Shown here: positions 16,805 through 26,793 of the stretch, in pieces
How the letters are laid out: each line of letters starts with the position of its first letter
Numbering within the stretch: the stretch's first letter is position 1
NCBI RefSeq assembly: GCF_020531945.1
Contig: NZ_JAJATZ010000006.1
Span: forward strand, 62,001 to 126,000
DNA from: Loktanella gaetbuli
Lineage (GTDB): Bacteria; Pseudomonadota; Alphaproteobacteria; Rhodobacterales; Rhodobacteraceae
Length of the DNA: 64,000 nucleotides
Reading direction: 5' to 3'
Notes under the pieces: model-generated
The model's input: only the letters and a program-made list of their open reading frames with translations
Told to the model about the DNA's origin: nothing
Database searches by the model: none
Position numbers and translations under genes: made by a program

Positions 16805-19426
16805 TTAGTCGGCGGATTTCTTGGCAGGTGTTTTCTTTTTCGCGGCAGGCTTCTTGGCGGCGGCCTTCTTGGCAGGTGCCTTTTTCGGCGCGGCCTTTTT
16901 CTTGGTGACCTTCTTGCCGGATTTGGCCGCGCGTTCGTCGATCAGATCGACCGCCTGCGCCATGGTCAGATCGGCCGGTTCAACCGTATCGGGGATCGTG
17001 GCGTTGATCTTTTCCCATTTGACATAGGGGCCATATTTGCCATCGTAGATATTGACCGCGCCGCCTGCCTCCGGGTGTTCGCCCAGCTCGCGGATCGGCA
17101 CGGCAGCCTTGCCGCGCCCGCCACGGCTGGCGACCTTTTCGGCCAACAGCTGCACTGCACGGTTCATGCCGACGGTCCAGACGTCCTCCAGGTCCTCGAG
17201 GTTGGCATTCGTGCCGCCCTTGTGCGACGTCGTGTCGGCATGTTTGATGTAGGGGCCATAACGCCCGATATTTGCCCAGACGTTCACACCATCCTCGGGG
17301 TGCGTGCCGATCAGGCGCGGCAGGGCAAGCAGGCGCACGCCTTCTTCCAGCGTCAGCGCCTCTGGTTCCCATGCGGCAGGCACGGACTGGCGCGGTGGTT
17401 TCGGCGTCTCCTCGGTTGCGGCACCGCGCTGGACATATGGGCCGAAACGCCCCTTGAAGATGCGGATCTCGTCGCCCTGATCCTCGCCCAGCAGCTTGCC
17501 GTCGGGGGGAATGGCGCTGGCCTCTGCCTCGGGGTCAGGCGGACCAAAGGGGCGCGTGTATCGGCATTCGGGATATTGCGAACAGCCGATGAATGCGCCG
17601 CCAGACCGCGCGGTACGCATGGACAGCCGCCCTTCGCCGCAGTTGGGGCACAGACGCGGATCGCTGCCGTCCTCGGTTGGGGGGAACAGATGCGGTTCCA
17701 GCACCTCGTTGATCTTGTCCAGCACCTCGCCGATGCGCAGATCGGCGGTTTCCGCGATGGCGGCCGAAAAATCGCGCCAGAACCGTTCCAGCACCTTTTT
17801 ATAGTCGGCATCGCCCGCACTGACCGCATCCAGCTGGTTTTCCAGATCGGCGGTAAAGTCGTATTCGACATAGCGGTGAAAGTAGTTCGACAGGAACGCC
17901 GTCACCAGTCGCCCCTTGTCCTGCGGGATCAGACGATTGCGGTCCTTTTCGACATAGCCGCGGTCCTGAATGGTCGTCACGATGCTGGCATAGGTTGACG
18001 GACGGCCAATGCCCAACTCTTCCATGCGCTTGACCAGCGTCGCCTCGGTATAGCGAGGCGGCGGCTGGGTGAAATGCTGCTCGCTGTCGACCGACTGCTT
18101 GGCGGTTTTCTCGCCCTGATCGATCTGCGGCAGACGTTTGTCGTCTTCGTCCGGGGTGTCGTCGCGGCCTTCTTCGTAGACGCGCAGAAAACCGTCAAAC
18201 ATCATGACCTGACCGTTGGCGCGCAACCCGACCTGACCGTCCGCGCTGCCGATTTCCACGACCGTGCGTTCCAGACGTGCGGCCGCCATCTGGCTGGCCA
18301 GCGTCCGTTTCCAGATCAGATCGTACAGCTTGCGCTGGTCGGCATCCGCGATCTTGGCGTCCTCGACACTGACCATCATGTCGGTCGGGCGTACACATTC
18401 ATGCGCTTCTTGCGCGTTCTTGGCCTTGTTCTTGTAGATGCGGGCCTCGGCGGGCACGTATTCCTTGCCGAATTTCGCGCTGATGGCCTCACGCGCGCCG
18501 GTCACGGCCTCGGGGGCCATGTCGATGCCATCGGTCCGCATGTAGGTGATCAGACCGGCCTCATACAACCGCTGCGCCACGCTCATGCAATGTTTAGCGC
18601 CCATGCCGAACTTGCGGCTGGCCTCTTGTTGCAGGGTCGAGGTCATGAAAGGCGGGCTGGGATTGCGGGTCGCGGGTTTTGCCTCGACCGATTGCACAGT
18701 CAGGTCGCGGCTGTTGACCGCCTGGACGGCCATTTCGGCCTGCGTTGCATCGGCCAGATCGAACTTGTCCAGCTTCTTGCCGGCCAGGGTCGTCAATCGC
18801 GCCTCAAAGGATTGGCCGCGCGCGTTTGTCAGCACGGCCTTGACCGTCCAGAACTCGCGGTTCTTGAACGCCTCGATCTCCATCTCGCGCTCGACGATCA
18901 GGCGCAGCGTCACCGACTGCACACGACCCGCTGATTTCGCACCGGGCAGCTTGCGCCACAGCACGGGCGACAGGTTGAACCCCACCAGATAGTCCAGCGC
19001 ACGCCGCGCCAGATAGGCCTCGACCAGTGGCGCATCCACACGGCGCGGATTCTTCATCGCCTCGGTGACGGCCGTTTTTGTGATCGCGTTGAAAACCACG
19101 CGTGACGCGCTCTGGATTTTCAGGCCGCGTTTGTTGTTCAATTCCTGTTCAAGGTGCCAGCTGATCGCCTCGCCCTCGCGGTCGGGGTCGGTGGCAAGGA
19201 TCAGGTTGGGGTCATTTTTCAGCGCGTCGACAATCGCCTTGATGTGTTTTTTCGAGTCGCTCGCGACTTCCCAGATCATGTCGAAATCGTTGTCGGGGTC
19301 GACTGAACCGTTCTTGGGCGGCAAGTCGCGGATATGTCCGTAGGACGCCAGCACAGTGTAGTCACTGCCCAGATACTTGTTGATTGTCTTGGCTTTGGCG
19401 GGGGATTCGACAACGACGACGGGCAT
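16805..19426 (-). CDS. topA: DNA topoisomerase I
   Basis: 873-residue type IA topoisomerase that relaxes negative supercoils. TOPRIM domain at the N-terminus (MPVVVVESPAKAKTI, then DPDREGEAISW), active-site Tyr295 in GLITYMRTDG. One four-Cys zinc motif (CPNCGEGRLS...GCSQYPEC) follows, then several repeats of the RFGPYVQRG / YGPYIKH / YGPYVKWE type. It ends in a basic Lys/Ala/Pro tail of about 40 residues resembling histone H1 tails, frequent in alphaproteobacterial TopA. ATG 19426 has AAGGA 5 nt upstream; an in-frame ATG 20 codons earlier lacks family similarity. Confidence 0.95.
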   Translation of the reverse strand: MPVVVVESPAKAKTINKYLGSDYTVLASYGHIRDLPPKNGSVDPDNDFDMIWEVASDSKKHIKAIVDALKNDPNLILATDPDREGEAISWHLEQELNNKRGLKIQSASRVVFNAITKTAVTEAMKNPRRVDAPLVEAYLARRALDYLVGFNLSPVLWRKLPGAKSAGRVQSVTLRLIVEREMEIEAFKNREFWTVKAVLTNARGQSFEARLTTLAGKKLDKFDLADATQAEMAVQAVNSRDLTVQSVEAKPATRNPSPPFMTSTLQQEASRKFGMGAKHCMSVAQRLYEAGLITYMRTDGIDMAPEAVTGAREAISAKFGKEYVPAEARIYKNKAKNAQEAHECVRPTDMMVSVEDAKIADADQRKLYDLIWKRTLASQMAAARLERTVVEIGSADGQVGLRANGQVMMFDGFLRVYEEGRDDTPDEDDKRLPQIDQGEKTAKQSVDSEQHFTQPPPRYTEATLVKRMEELGIGRPSTYASIVTTIQDRGYVEKDRNRLIPQDKGRLVTAFLSNYFHRYVEYDFTADLENQLDAVSAGDADYKKVLERFWRDFSAAIAETADLRIGEVLDKINEVLEPHLFPPTEDGSDPRLCPNCGEGRLSMRTARSGGAFIGCSQYPECRYTRPFGPPDPEAEASAIPPDGKLLGEDQGDEIRIFKGRFGPYVQRGAATEETPKPPRQSVPAAWEPEALTLEEGVRLLALPRLIGTHPEDGVNVWANIGRYGPYIKHADTTSHKGGTNANLEDLEDVWTVGMNRAVQLLAEKVASRGGRGKAAVPIRELGEHPEAGGAVNIYDGKYGPYVKWEKINATIPDTVEPADLTMAQAVDLIDERAAKSGKKVTKKKAAPKKAPAKKAAAKKPAAKKKTPAKKSAD

Positions 19427-19467
19427 GGGAATCCTTAATATTCGGACGATATGGCTATGACCGCGCA

Positions 19468-19496
19468 ACATGTGGCGGTTGATCAAAGGATGTCAA
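19468..19496 (-). promoter_or_regulatory. Candidate topA promoter
   Basis: Minus-strand TTGACA (19491-19496), 17-bp spacer, then ACATGT/CATGTT as a poor -10. It would start transcription about 35 bp before the topA ATG. The -35 is perfect, the -10 weak, as often in this group of bacteria. Confidence 0.4.
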
Positions 19497-19573
19497 TGCA
19501 GCTTGTCGATATCGCACGGGGCGCGTGATCACGATGTTTTTGACGTTTGATCCATGATCGGTGGTGCACGCCG

Positions 19574-19597
19574 TGCCGCGATTCGTAATCGCGCACC
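19574..19597. repeat. Strong hairpin between dprA and topA
   Basis: GTGCCGCGATT, loop CGT, AATCGCGCAC: an 11-bp stem with a single bulged C, 43 bp downstream of the dprA stop. There is no U-run, so it is at best an imperfect terminator for dprA; it could also protect the transcript's 3' end. It lies in the 213-bp gap between dprA and topA; nothing else there resembles a gene. Confidence 0.4.
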
Positions 19598-19639
19598 CCG
19601 GCGGTTGGTCATGGCGAACGGGCTGCGGCAGGTGGTCGG

Positions 19640-20830
19640 TCAGGCGATACGCGACAGCAGACCGCCGGGCTGACGCATGATCTTGCCGTCCAGTTCCAGA
19701 TCGACCAGCGCGGGTGCAACCTGCATCGGTTTGGCTGACAGATCGCGGATCAGTTGATCCTCGGCCATGGGCGACGGGCCCAGCCGCGCGAGGATCTGTT
19801 CATGCAGCCGTGCAGCACTGGCCAGATCGCGGGCTGGCGGTGCGGTCGGGACATGCGTCATCACTTCGCACCGGCTGTCTGTCGGGATTGCGGCCCGTTC
19901 GTTCACGTTGTCCGCGAGGGCGCGCAATTGCGCAGGTGCTGCAACTGGACCCAGCGCCTCCAGGATATCGTGAACCGAACGCACCAGGGTCGCACCGTCG
20001 CGGATCAGCATGTTGCAGCCCGCTGCCCGCGCATCAAAGGGATGCCCTGGCACCGCCAGCACGTCGCGGTGCTGGTCCAGCGCATTGCGTGCCGTGATCA
20101 GGCTGCCCGATTTTGCCGCGGCTTCGACCACGACAACCGCGCGGGACAGCCCGGCGATGATCCGGTTACGGGCTGGAAAATGCCGTGCCTGCGGTTGCAG
20201 ACCCATCGGCATTTCGGACAGTCGCAACCCACGGTCGGCAATGGCATGCGCCAGTTCCGCGTTTTCTGACGGATAGATCACATCGACACCGCCCGCCTGC
20301 ACCGCAACGGTTCCGCCATCCAGCGCGGCCAGATGCGCTGCCGCATCGACCCCGCGGGCAAGGCCCGACACCACCACATAGCCTGCCTCGGTCAGGTCGG
20401 CAGCCAGTTTGCGGGCCATGCGCGTGCCCAGTGACGACGCATTCCGGGCACCCACCATGGCGATCATGGGGCGCGTCAGCAGGGCCGGATTTCCCAGCGT
20501 CCACAGCAGCGGCGGTGCATCCGCCATATCGGCAAGCGCCGCCGGATAGTCGGGATCGTCCGTCGCAATCAACCGCGCACCTGCCGCCCGGGCCGCGCGC
20601 AATTCTGCGCTGATGACGGCAGCAGGGCAGATCCGGTAATCAGACACGCCTGCGGCCTGCGCCAGATCAGGCAGCGCCAGCAGCGCGTCAGCGGCGGTGC
20701 CGTGTTCCGCCATCAGTCGGTGATAGGTCGCGGGTCCCACCCTGCGGGATCGCAACAGACGAAGCCGGTCAAACAGGTCGCCATCCGACGGGGGGATGCA
20801 AGGTGTCTGCGGGGTGTCGGCCAAAGTCAT
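19640..20830 (-). CDS. dprA: DNA processing protein DprA
   Basis: 396-residue ssDNA-binding recombination mediator that loads RecA during natural transformation. N-terminal SAM-like region (LLRSRRVGPATYHRLMAEHG), central Rossmann domain (MIAMVGARNASSLGTRMA, VVSGLARGVDAAAH, SLITARNALDQHRDVLAVPG), C-terminal winged helix (about 330-396: GPSPMAEDQLIRDLSA). All parts are intact. It stands alone here, 213 bp upstream of topA on the same strand. Confidence 0.93.
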   Translation of the reverse strand: MTLADTPQTPCIPPSDGDLFDRLRLLRSRRVGPATYHRLMAEHGTAADALLALPDLAQAAGVSDYRICPAAVISAELRAARAAGARLIATDDPDYPAALADMADAPPLLWTLGNPALLTRPMIAMVGARNASSLGTRMARKLAADLTEAGYVVVSGLARGVDAAAHLAALDGGTVAVQAGGVDVIYPSENAELAHAIADRGLRLSEMPMGLQPQARHFPARNRIIAGLSRAVVVVEAAAKSGSLITARNALDQHRDVLAVPGHPFDARAAGCNMLIRDGATLVRSVHDILEALGPVAAPAQLRALADNVNERAAIPTDSRCEVMTHVPTAPPARDLASAARLHEQILARLGPSPMAEDQLIRDLSAKPMQVAPALVDLELDGKIMRQPGGLLSRIA

Positions 20831-20900
20831 GCGTGCCTCGTCTGCTGCAAGACACAGGCTAGAATCGAACTCTTAACCGCAGATGAACGCTTGGCGAATT

Positions 20901-22319
<1,419 letters not shown>

Positions 22320-22481
22320 CGGGCTCTCCGGTAGGGGCGCGGTCGGATGGGCGTCCGATTGCCGCAAGCTGGGTTCTTGAGTTGTCCGTCAAGATATGGG
22401 ACACGGTGCCAAAGTTACAACGGGATTCCGTCTCGCCACGGATCGGATCGCGCAGGGCGCGGACAACGAAGGGAAGCGAAA

Positions 22482-23312
22482 ATGGGTTTGAGCAACGTCG
22501 CCAAAACCGGATGGGCCACACTGGGTCTGATGATGGCCGGCAGCATGGCTACGGCACAGGATGTCAGCCAGGATCTGCCGGTGATCGGCGCACCCGAACA
22601 AGGGGGCATGGGCTTTCAGGCGGCTGCGACATCCATCGCGCGTGACGTGCACTGGCTGGACAACCTGCTGTTGGTCATCATTACCGTCATCACCCTGTTC
22701 GTCACGGGTCTGCTTGCCTGGGTCGCGATCAAGTACAATCACAAGTCCAACCCGACACCCGCACGGTTCACCCACAACAGCCCGCTGGAAATCGCATGGA
22801 CTGTCGTGCCGATCGTGATTCTGGTCTTTATCGGTGCATTCAGCCTGCCGGTCCTGTTCAACCAGCAGGAAATCCCCGAGGGCGACATCACGATCAAGGT
22901 GACGGGCTACCAGTGGTACTGGGGCTACGAATACGTCGATGACGGCGTGTCCTTTGAATCCTTTATGCTGGCCGAGGACGAACTGGCCGACTACGGCTAT
23001 GACGAAAGCCTGTATCGCCTCGCCACCGACCAGCCGGTCGTGATTCCCGTGGGTGCAACCATCGTGATGCAGCTGACGGGTGCTGACGTGATCCACTCGT
23101 GGACCATCCCCGCATTCGGGGTCAAGCAGGACACCGTGCCGGGTCGCCTCGCGCAACTGTGGTTCGCCGCCGAAGAAGAAGGTGTGTATTTCGGCCAGTG
23201 TTCCGAGCTTTGCGGCAAGGACCACGCCTTCATGCCCATTACCGTCAAGGTCGTGAGTGAAGAGGCCTACGCCGACTGGCTGGAAGAGGCCAAGGTTCAG
23301 AACCCCGCCTGA
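22482..23312 (+). CDS. coxB: Cytochrome c oxidase subunit II
   Basis: 276-residue CuA subunit of an aa3-type oxidase; accepts electrons from cytochrome c at the periplasmic face. A signal-like N-terminus (ending ATAQ) is followed by two membrane helices (VHWLDNLLLVIITVITLFVT and IAWTVVPIVILVFIGAFSLP). The CuA ligands are present: His in DVIHSWTIPAFG and QCSELCGKDHAFMPI (two Cys, His, Met). The start follows AAGGGAAGCGAAA. First gene of the cox cluster. Subunit I (ctaD) is not in the window, as in other alphaproteobacteria where it is separate. Confidence 0.95.
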   Translation: MGLSNVAKTGWATLGLMMAGSMATAQDVSQDLPVIGAPEQGGMGFQAAATSIARDVHWLDNLLLVIITVITLFVTGLLAWVAIKYNHKSNPTPARFTHNSPLEIAWTVVPIVILVFIGAFSLPVLFNQQEIPEGDITIKVTGYQWYWGYEYVDDGVSFESFMLAEDELADYGYDESLYRLATDQPVVIPVGATIVMQLTGADVIHSWTIPAFGVKQDTVPGRLAQLWFAAEEEGVYFGQCSELCGKDHAFMPITVKVVSEEAYADWLEEAKVQNPA

Positions 23313-23360
23313 TCCGGCGCGCGGGGCCGCCCCGCGACGGCACATACCGCAAGATCTGAA

Positions 23361-23390
23361 CGGCCTTGCCCCCGCTGGCAGGGCCGCTCT
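23361..23390 (+). terminator. Hairpin terminator/attenuator between coxB and ctaB
   Basis: CGGCCTTGCC, loop CCCGCT, GGCAGGGCCG, followed by CTCTTTG: a 10-bp stem with one G-U pair and a short T-rich tail, 48 bp after the coxB stop. It probably reduces read-through so that coxB exceeds the assembly genes. A second GC palindrome, CGCGGGGC/GCCCCGCG, lies nearby at about 23321-23337. Confidence 0.6.
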
Positions 23391-23416
23391 TTGATGAATG
23401 ATTGGAAGGCACGACC

Positions 23417-24352
23417 ATGTCCGACATGAGCCTGCACGAAACAGTCGCAGAAACCGAGTACGAGGCGCAGATGGGCGATTATTTCGCCCTGCTCAAACCG
23501 CGTGTCATGTCGCTGGTGGTCTTTACCGCGCTGGTCGGTCTGATCGTGGCACCCGTCGGCGTGCATCCGTTCATCGGTTTCGTCGCGATCCTGTGCATCG
23601 CTGTCGGGGCAGGGGCGTCCGGCGCGCTGAACATGTGGTGGGATGCCGATATCGACGCACGCATGCGCCGCACCGCGAAACGCCCCATCCCCGATGGCCG
23701 GGTAAAGCCGGGCGAGGCGCTGGGCATCGGCATGGCGCTGTCGGGATTCTCAATCGTGCTTCTGGCACTCGCGACCAATTTCGTAGCGGCAGGGCTGCTT
23801 GCGTTCACGATCTTTTTCTACGCGGTCGTCTATTCGATGTGGCTGAAACGCGCGACGCCGCAGAACATCGTGATCGGCGGGGCCGCGGGGTCCTTTCCTC
23901 CGATGATCGGCTGGGCTGTGGCGACAGGCGGTGTCGGGATCGAGTCGATTCTGATGTTCGCGCTGATCTTTATGTGGACGCCGCCGCATTTCTGGGCGCT
24001 CGCGCTGTTCGTGAAAACCGACTATGGCGATGCGGGCGTGCCCATGCTGACCGAAACCCACGGTCGCCGCAGCACACGCAACCATGTGCTGGCCTATTGC
24101 CTGCCGCTGGTCGCCGTGGCGATCGGGCTTGGTTTCACGTCCATCGGCGGTTGGGTCTACCTGACGGTCGCCGTCTTCTTCAACGCCTGGTTCCTCAAAG
24201 GCTGCTACGACATCTGGCGCCGTGACGAGGCGCAGGCCGAGGCCGACAAGTACAAGGTCGAGATTCAGACCTTCAAGGTCTCGCTCTACTACCTGTTTGC
24301 GCATTTTGGTGCGCTTTTGATTGAGGCCGCGCTGCGGTCAGGAGGGCTGTAA
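23417..24352 (+). CDS. ctaB: Protoheme IX farnesyltransferase (heme O synthase)
   Basis: 311-residue UbiA-family integral membrane enzyme that farnesylates heme B to heme O for the oxidase. Motifs: LLKPRVMSLVVFTALVG at the N-terminus and the first Asp-rich prenyl-diphosphate site NMWWDADIDARMRRTAKRP; the second loop has WTPPHFWALAL. Several membrane helices are visible. Start ATG 23417 (MSDMSLHETVAE). It overlaps the next small gene by one base (TAATG). Confidence 0.95.
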   Translation: MSDMSLHETVAETEYEAQMGDYFALLKPRVMSLVVFTALVGLIVAPVGVHPFIGFVAILCIAVGAGASGALNMWWDADIDARMRRTAKRPIPDGRVKPGEALGIGMALSGFSIVLLALATNFVAAGLLAFTIFFYAVVYSMWLKRATPQNIVIGGAAGSFPPMIGWAVATGGVGIESILMFALIFMWTPPHFWALALFVKTDYGDAGVPMLTETHGRRSTRNHVLAYCLPLVAVAIGLGFTSIGGWVYLTVAVFFNAWFLKGCYDIWRRDEAQAEADKYKVEIQTFKVSLYYLFAHFGALLIEAALRSGGL

Positions 24353-24567
24353 TGGCTTTACGTGTCGAACATGAACTGCATAACCGCCGTCGCGGTCGCA
24401 ACACTGGCGTGGGCCTGCTGTTGATCGGGTTTCTGGCCATTGTCTTTGGTCTGACCATCACCAAGGTCCTGCAACTGGGCGACGCCCGCAAGTTTGAGAC
24501 ATTTGACCACGTGGCGCGTCCCCAGATTATCCCTCAAGATGAGGTCGAAACAGGAGGGACCAACTGA
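24352..24567 (+). CDS. Small single-pass membrane protein in the cox cluster
   Basis: 71 residues: a basic N-terminus (VEHELHNRRRGRNTG), one membrane helix (VGLLLIGFLAIVFGLTIT) and a polar C-terminus (EVETGGTN), so the tail is probably periplasmic. It overlaps ctaB at TAATG and ctaG at TGATG. Similarly placed tiny genes between ctaB and ctaG occur in other alphaproteobacteria (some called CoxF) and are presumed assembly factors or accessory subunits. The function is unproven. Confidence 0.75.
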   Translation: MALRVEHELHNRRRGRNTGVGLLLIGFLAIVFGLTITKVLQLGDARKFETFDHVARPQIIPQDEVETGGTN

Positions 24568-25178
24568 TGCTATTTCCGAAACTTCAAGGACCGAACCGGA
24601 CCGTTGCACAACTGGTCAGCGTCGTGGTGCTGATGGGCGGTCTGGCATGGGCATCGGTGCCGTTCTACGACTGGTTCTGTCGGGTCACGGGCTTTGGCGG
24701 GGCCACCAACGTCGCCGAGGCCGGGTCCGACATGATTCTCGACCAGACGATCACGGTGCGGTTCGATTCCAGCCTTGACCGCGACATGCCCTGGACGTTC
24801 AAACCTGTCGAACGCGAAATGACCTTGCGCATCGGCGAAACCGGTCTTGCCTTTTACGAGGCGCACAACCCGACCGACCGTCCCGTGGCCGGGCAGGCCG
24901 CCTATAACGTCACCCCCTACGAGGCAGGCGGCTTTTTCGACAAGATCGAATGCTTTTGTTTCACCGAACAAGTGCTGCAACCGGGTGAAACGGTCCTGAT
25001 GCCTGTCAGCTTCTTTGTTGATCCGGCCATCGTGAACGATCGCGACGCAAAATTCGTGCACACCATCACGCTGGGCTATACCTTTTATGAAATCGAGGAT
25101 TTCGAGCCGGTCGAACAGGCCGCGATTGATCCTCAAAGCTTGACCACACCGTCGGTCACCGCCATAGACAACGACTAA
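24567..25178 (+). CDS. ctaG: Cytochrome c oxidase assembly protein CtaG/Cox11
   Basis: 203-residue copper chaperone for the CuB centre of subunit I. N-terminal membrane anchor (VAQLVSVVVLMGGLAWASVP) and a periplasmic immunoglobulin-like domain with the copper site KIECFCFTEQVL and the preceding VPFYDWFCRVTGFGG, all hallmark Cox11. It starts inside the previous gene's stop (TGATG), indicating coupling, and ends 23 bp before coxC. Confidence 0.95.
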   Translation: MLFPKLQGPNRTVAQLVSVVVLMGGLAWASVPFYDWFCRVTGFGGATNVAEAGSDMILDQTITVRFDSSLDRDMPWTFKPVEREMTLRIGETGLAFYEAHNPTDRPVAGQAAYNVTPYEAGGFFDKIECFCFTEQVLQPGETVLMPVSFFVDPAIVNDRDAKFVHTITLGYTFYEIEDFEPVEQAAIDPQSLTTPSVTAIDND

Positions 25179-25201
25179 CGACAGCCGCAGGGAACGCTCA
25201 A

Positions 25202-26008
25202 ATGGCCCACGAAAAAGACCACGACTATCACATTCTTCCGCCCTCCGTCTGGCCGTTCCTCGGTTCGGTCGGCGCGTTCATCATGCTGTTCGGCGCCGTC
25301 CTGTGGATGCCGAAACAAGGCGGCGGCCCCTGGATGTTCCTCGTCGGTCTGGCGATTGTGCTCTACGTGATGTGGGGCTGGTGGGGCGACATCATCAAGG
25401 AAAGCCTTGTTGGCGATCACACCCCTGTTGTCCGCATCGGTCTGCGCTACGGCTTTATCATGTTCATCATGTCCGAAGTCATGTTCTTTGCCGCGTGGTT
25501 CTGGTCGTTCTTCAAGAACGCGATGTACCCGATGGGCCCTGACAGCCCCGCCGTTGACGGTGTCTGGCCGCCGGTGGGAATTGAAACATTCGATCCCTGG
25601 CATCTGCCGCTGATCAACACGCTGATCCTGCTGTGTTCGGGCGCTGCCGCGACATGGGCGCACCACGCGCTGGTCCACGAAGACAACCGCGAGGACGTGA
25701 AATACGGTCTGATCCTCGCCGTCGTGCTGGGTGTGATCTTTACCTTCTTCCAAGCCTACGAGTACAGCCACGCCGCATTCGGCCTCGCCGGCAACGTCTA
25801 TGGCGCGAACTTCTTCATGGCGACGGGTTTTCACGGTGCGCATGTCATCATCGGCACGATATTTCTCGCTGTCTGCCTGATCCGCGTCTACAAGGGCCAC
25901 TTTACCGCCGAAAAGCACGTAGGCTTCGAGGCTGCTGCCTGGTACTGGCACTTTGTCGACGTGGTCTGGCTGTTCCTCTTTGCCGCCGTCTACGTCTGGG
26001 GCGGCTGA
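25202..26008 (+). CDS. coxC: Cytochrome c oxidase subunit III
   Basis: 268-residue seven-helix subunit that stabilises the oxidase core and its proton uptake. Characteristic segments: MFIMSEVMFFAAWFWSFF, GVIFTFFQAYEYSHAAFG, and TGFHGAHVIIGTIFL with the conserved HG. The C-terminus AAWYWHFVDVVWLFLFAAVY is typical. The start at 25202 (MAHEKDHDYHILPP) has AGGGAACGCTCAA upstream. A terminator hairpin follows. Confidence 0.96.
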   Translation: MAHEKDHDYHILPPSVWPFLGSVGAFIMLFGAVLWMPKQGGGPWMFLVGLAIVLYVMWGWWGDIIKESLVGDHTPVVRIGLRYGFIMFIMSEVMFFAAWFWSFFKNAMYPMGPDSPAVDGVWPPVGIETFDPWHLPLINTLILLCSGAAATWAHHALVHEDNREDVKYGLILAVVLGVIFTFFQAYEYSHAAFGLAGNVYGANFFMATGFHGAHVIIGTIFLAVCLIRVYKGHFTAEKHVGFEAAAWYWHFVDVVWLFLFAAVYVWGG

Positions 26009-26031
26009 CACCCTGTATCATGACGACGCAA

Positions 26032-26055
26032 GGGCGGCCCTCGGGTCGCCCTTTT
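26032..26055 (+). terminator. Rho-independent terminator after coxC
   Basis: GGGCGGCCC, loop TCG, GGTCGCCC, then TTTTG: an 8- to 9-bp stem with one wobble pair and a T4 run, 24 bp after the coxC stop. It separates coxC from surf1. Confidence 0.75.
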
Positions 26056-26123
26056 GCGTCAGACCCTTCACCCCTCCGGTCAAACAGGCTAAGGCTGCGC
26101 GACCGCAACAACTGGTGATCCGC

Positions 26124-26792
26124 GTGCGCAAACTGATCTTTCCGATCCTGCTGGCCCTGTCCGGGACGGCCATCCTGATCAGCCTTGGCGTCTGGCAGAT
26201 CCAGCGTCTGCAATGGAAAACCGCAATCCTCGCGCAGATCGAAACGGAAATCGCGGCGCCGCCCGTGGCTGTTCCTGCCACCCCTGACGCGGCCACCGAC
26301 CGCTATCTGCCCGTGACAGCGACCGGCACCCTGACCGGCGACGTTCTGCACGTCCTCGTCAGCACCGAGGAAAACGGCGCAGGCTACCGCACCGTCAGCG
26401 CCTTTGAAACGGACGGACGGCGCGTGCTGCTGGACCTTGGTTTCGTCGGTTTCGACGACCGGGACATCGCGCTGCCCGCGGGCGAAATCACCGTCACCGG
26501 CAACCTGTTGTGGCCGGACGAGGTTGACGGTTTCACCCCCGATCCCGAACCCACTGGCCTGTGGTTTGCCCGCGATGCGGACGCCATGTCCGCCACCCTG
26601 GGGGCAGAACCGTTTTTCATCGTGGCCCGCGACATCCAGCCCGCCAGCCCGACCGTGCCCATGCCCGTTGGCACCAGTGGCATCCCGAACGACCACCTGT
26701 CCTATGCGGTGACGTGGTTTTTGCTGGCCCTCGGCTGGCTGGCCATGTCGGGCCTTTTCATTTTCCGCACGCTGCGACCCAAGGAACTCTGA
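26124..26792 (+). CDS. surf1: SURF1-family cytochrome oxidase assembly protein
   Basis: About 222 residues. N-terminal helix KLIFPILLALSGTAILIS, the SURF1 signature LGVWQIQRLQWK, and a C-terminal helix (LSYAVTWFLLALGWLAMSGL) near the family motif HLSYA. SURF1 supplies heme A to subunit I. The start is uncertain: GTG 26124 has a GGTGA element 5-6 nt upstream and gives MRKLIFPIL; GTG 26115 is the alternative. An open frame from 25953 covers the coxC end and is not real. thrC follows after one base. Confidence 0.88.
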   Translation: MRKLIFPILLALSGTAILISLGVWQIQRLQWKTAILAQIETEIAAPPVAVPATPDAATDRYLPVTATGTLTGDVLHVLVSTEENGAGYRTVSAFETDGRRVLLDLGFVGFDDRDIALPAGEITVTGNLLWPDEVDGFTPDPEPTGLWFARDADAMSATLGAEPFFIVARDIQPASPTVPMPVGTSGIPNDHLSYAVTWFLLALGWLAMSGLFIFRTLRPKEL

Positions 26793-26793
26793 C

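Noticed and set aside
16805..16920. Separate histone H1-like gene in the Lys/Ala-rich sequence
   Set aside because: It is in frame with topA and forms its C-terminal tail, a known trait of TopA in this group.
20840..20900. tRNA-like sequence between tldD and dprA
   Set aside because: A fragment resembling GAATCGAAC is present, but no acceptor stem or cloverleaf can be formed around it.
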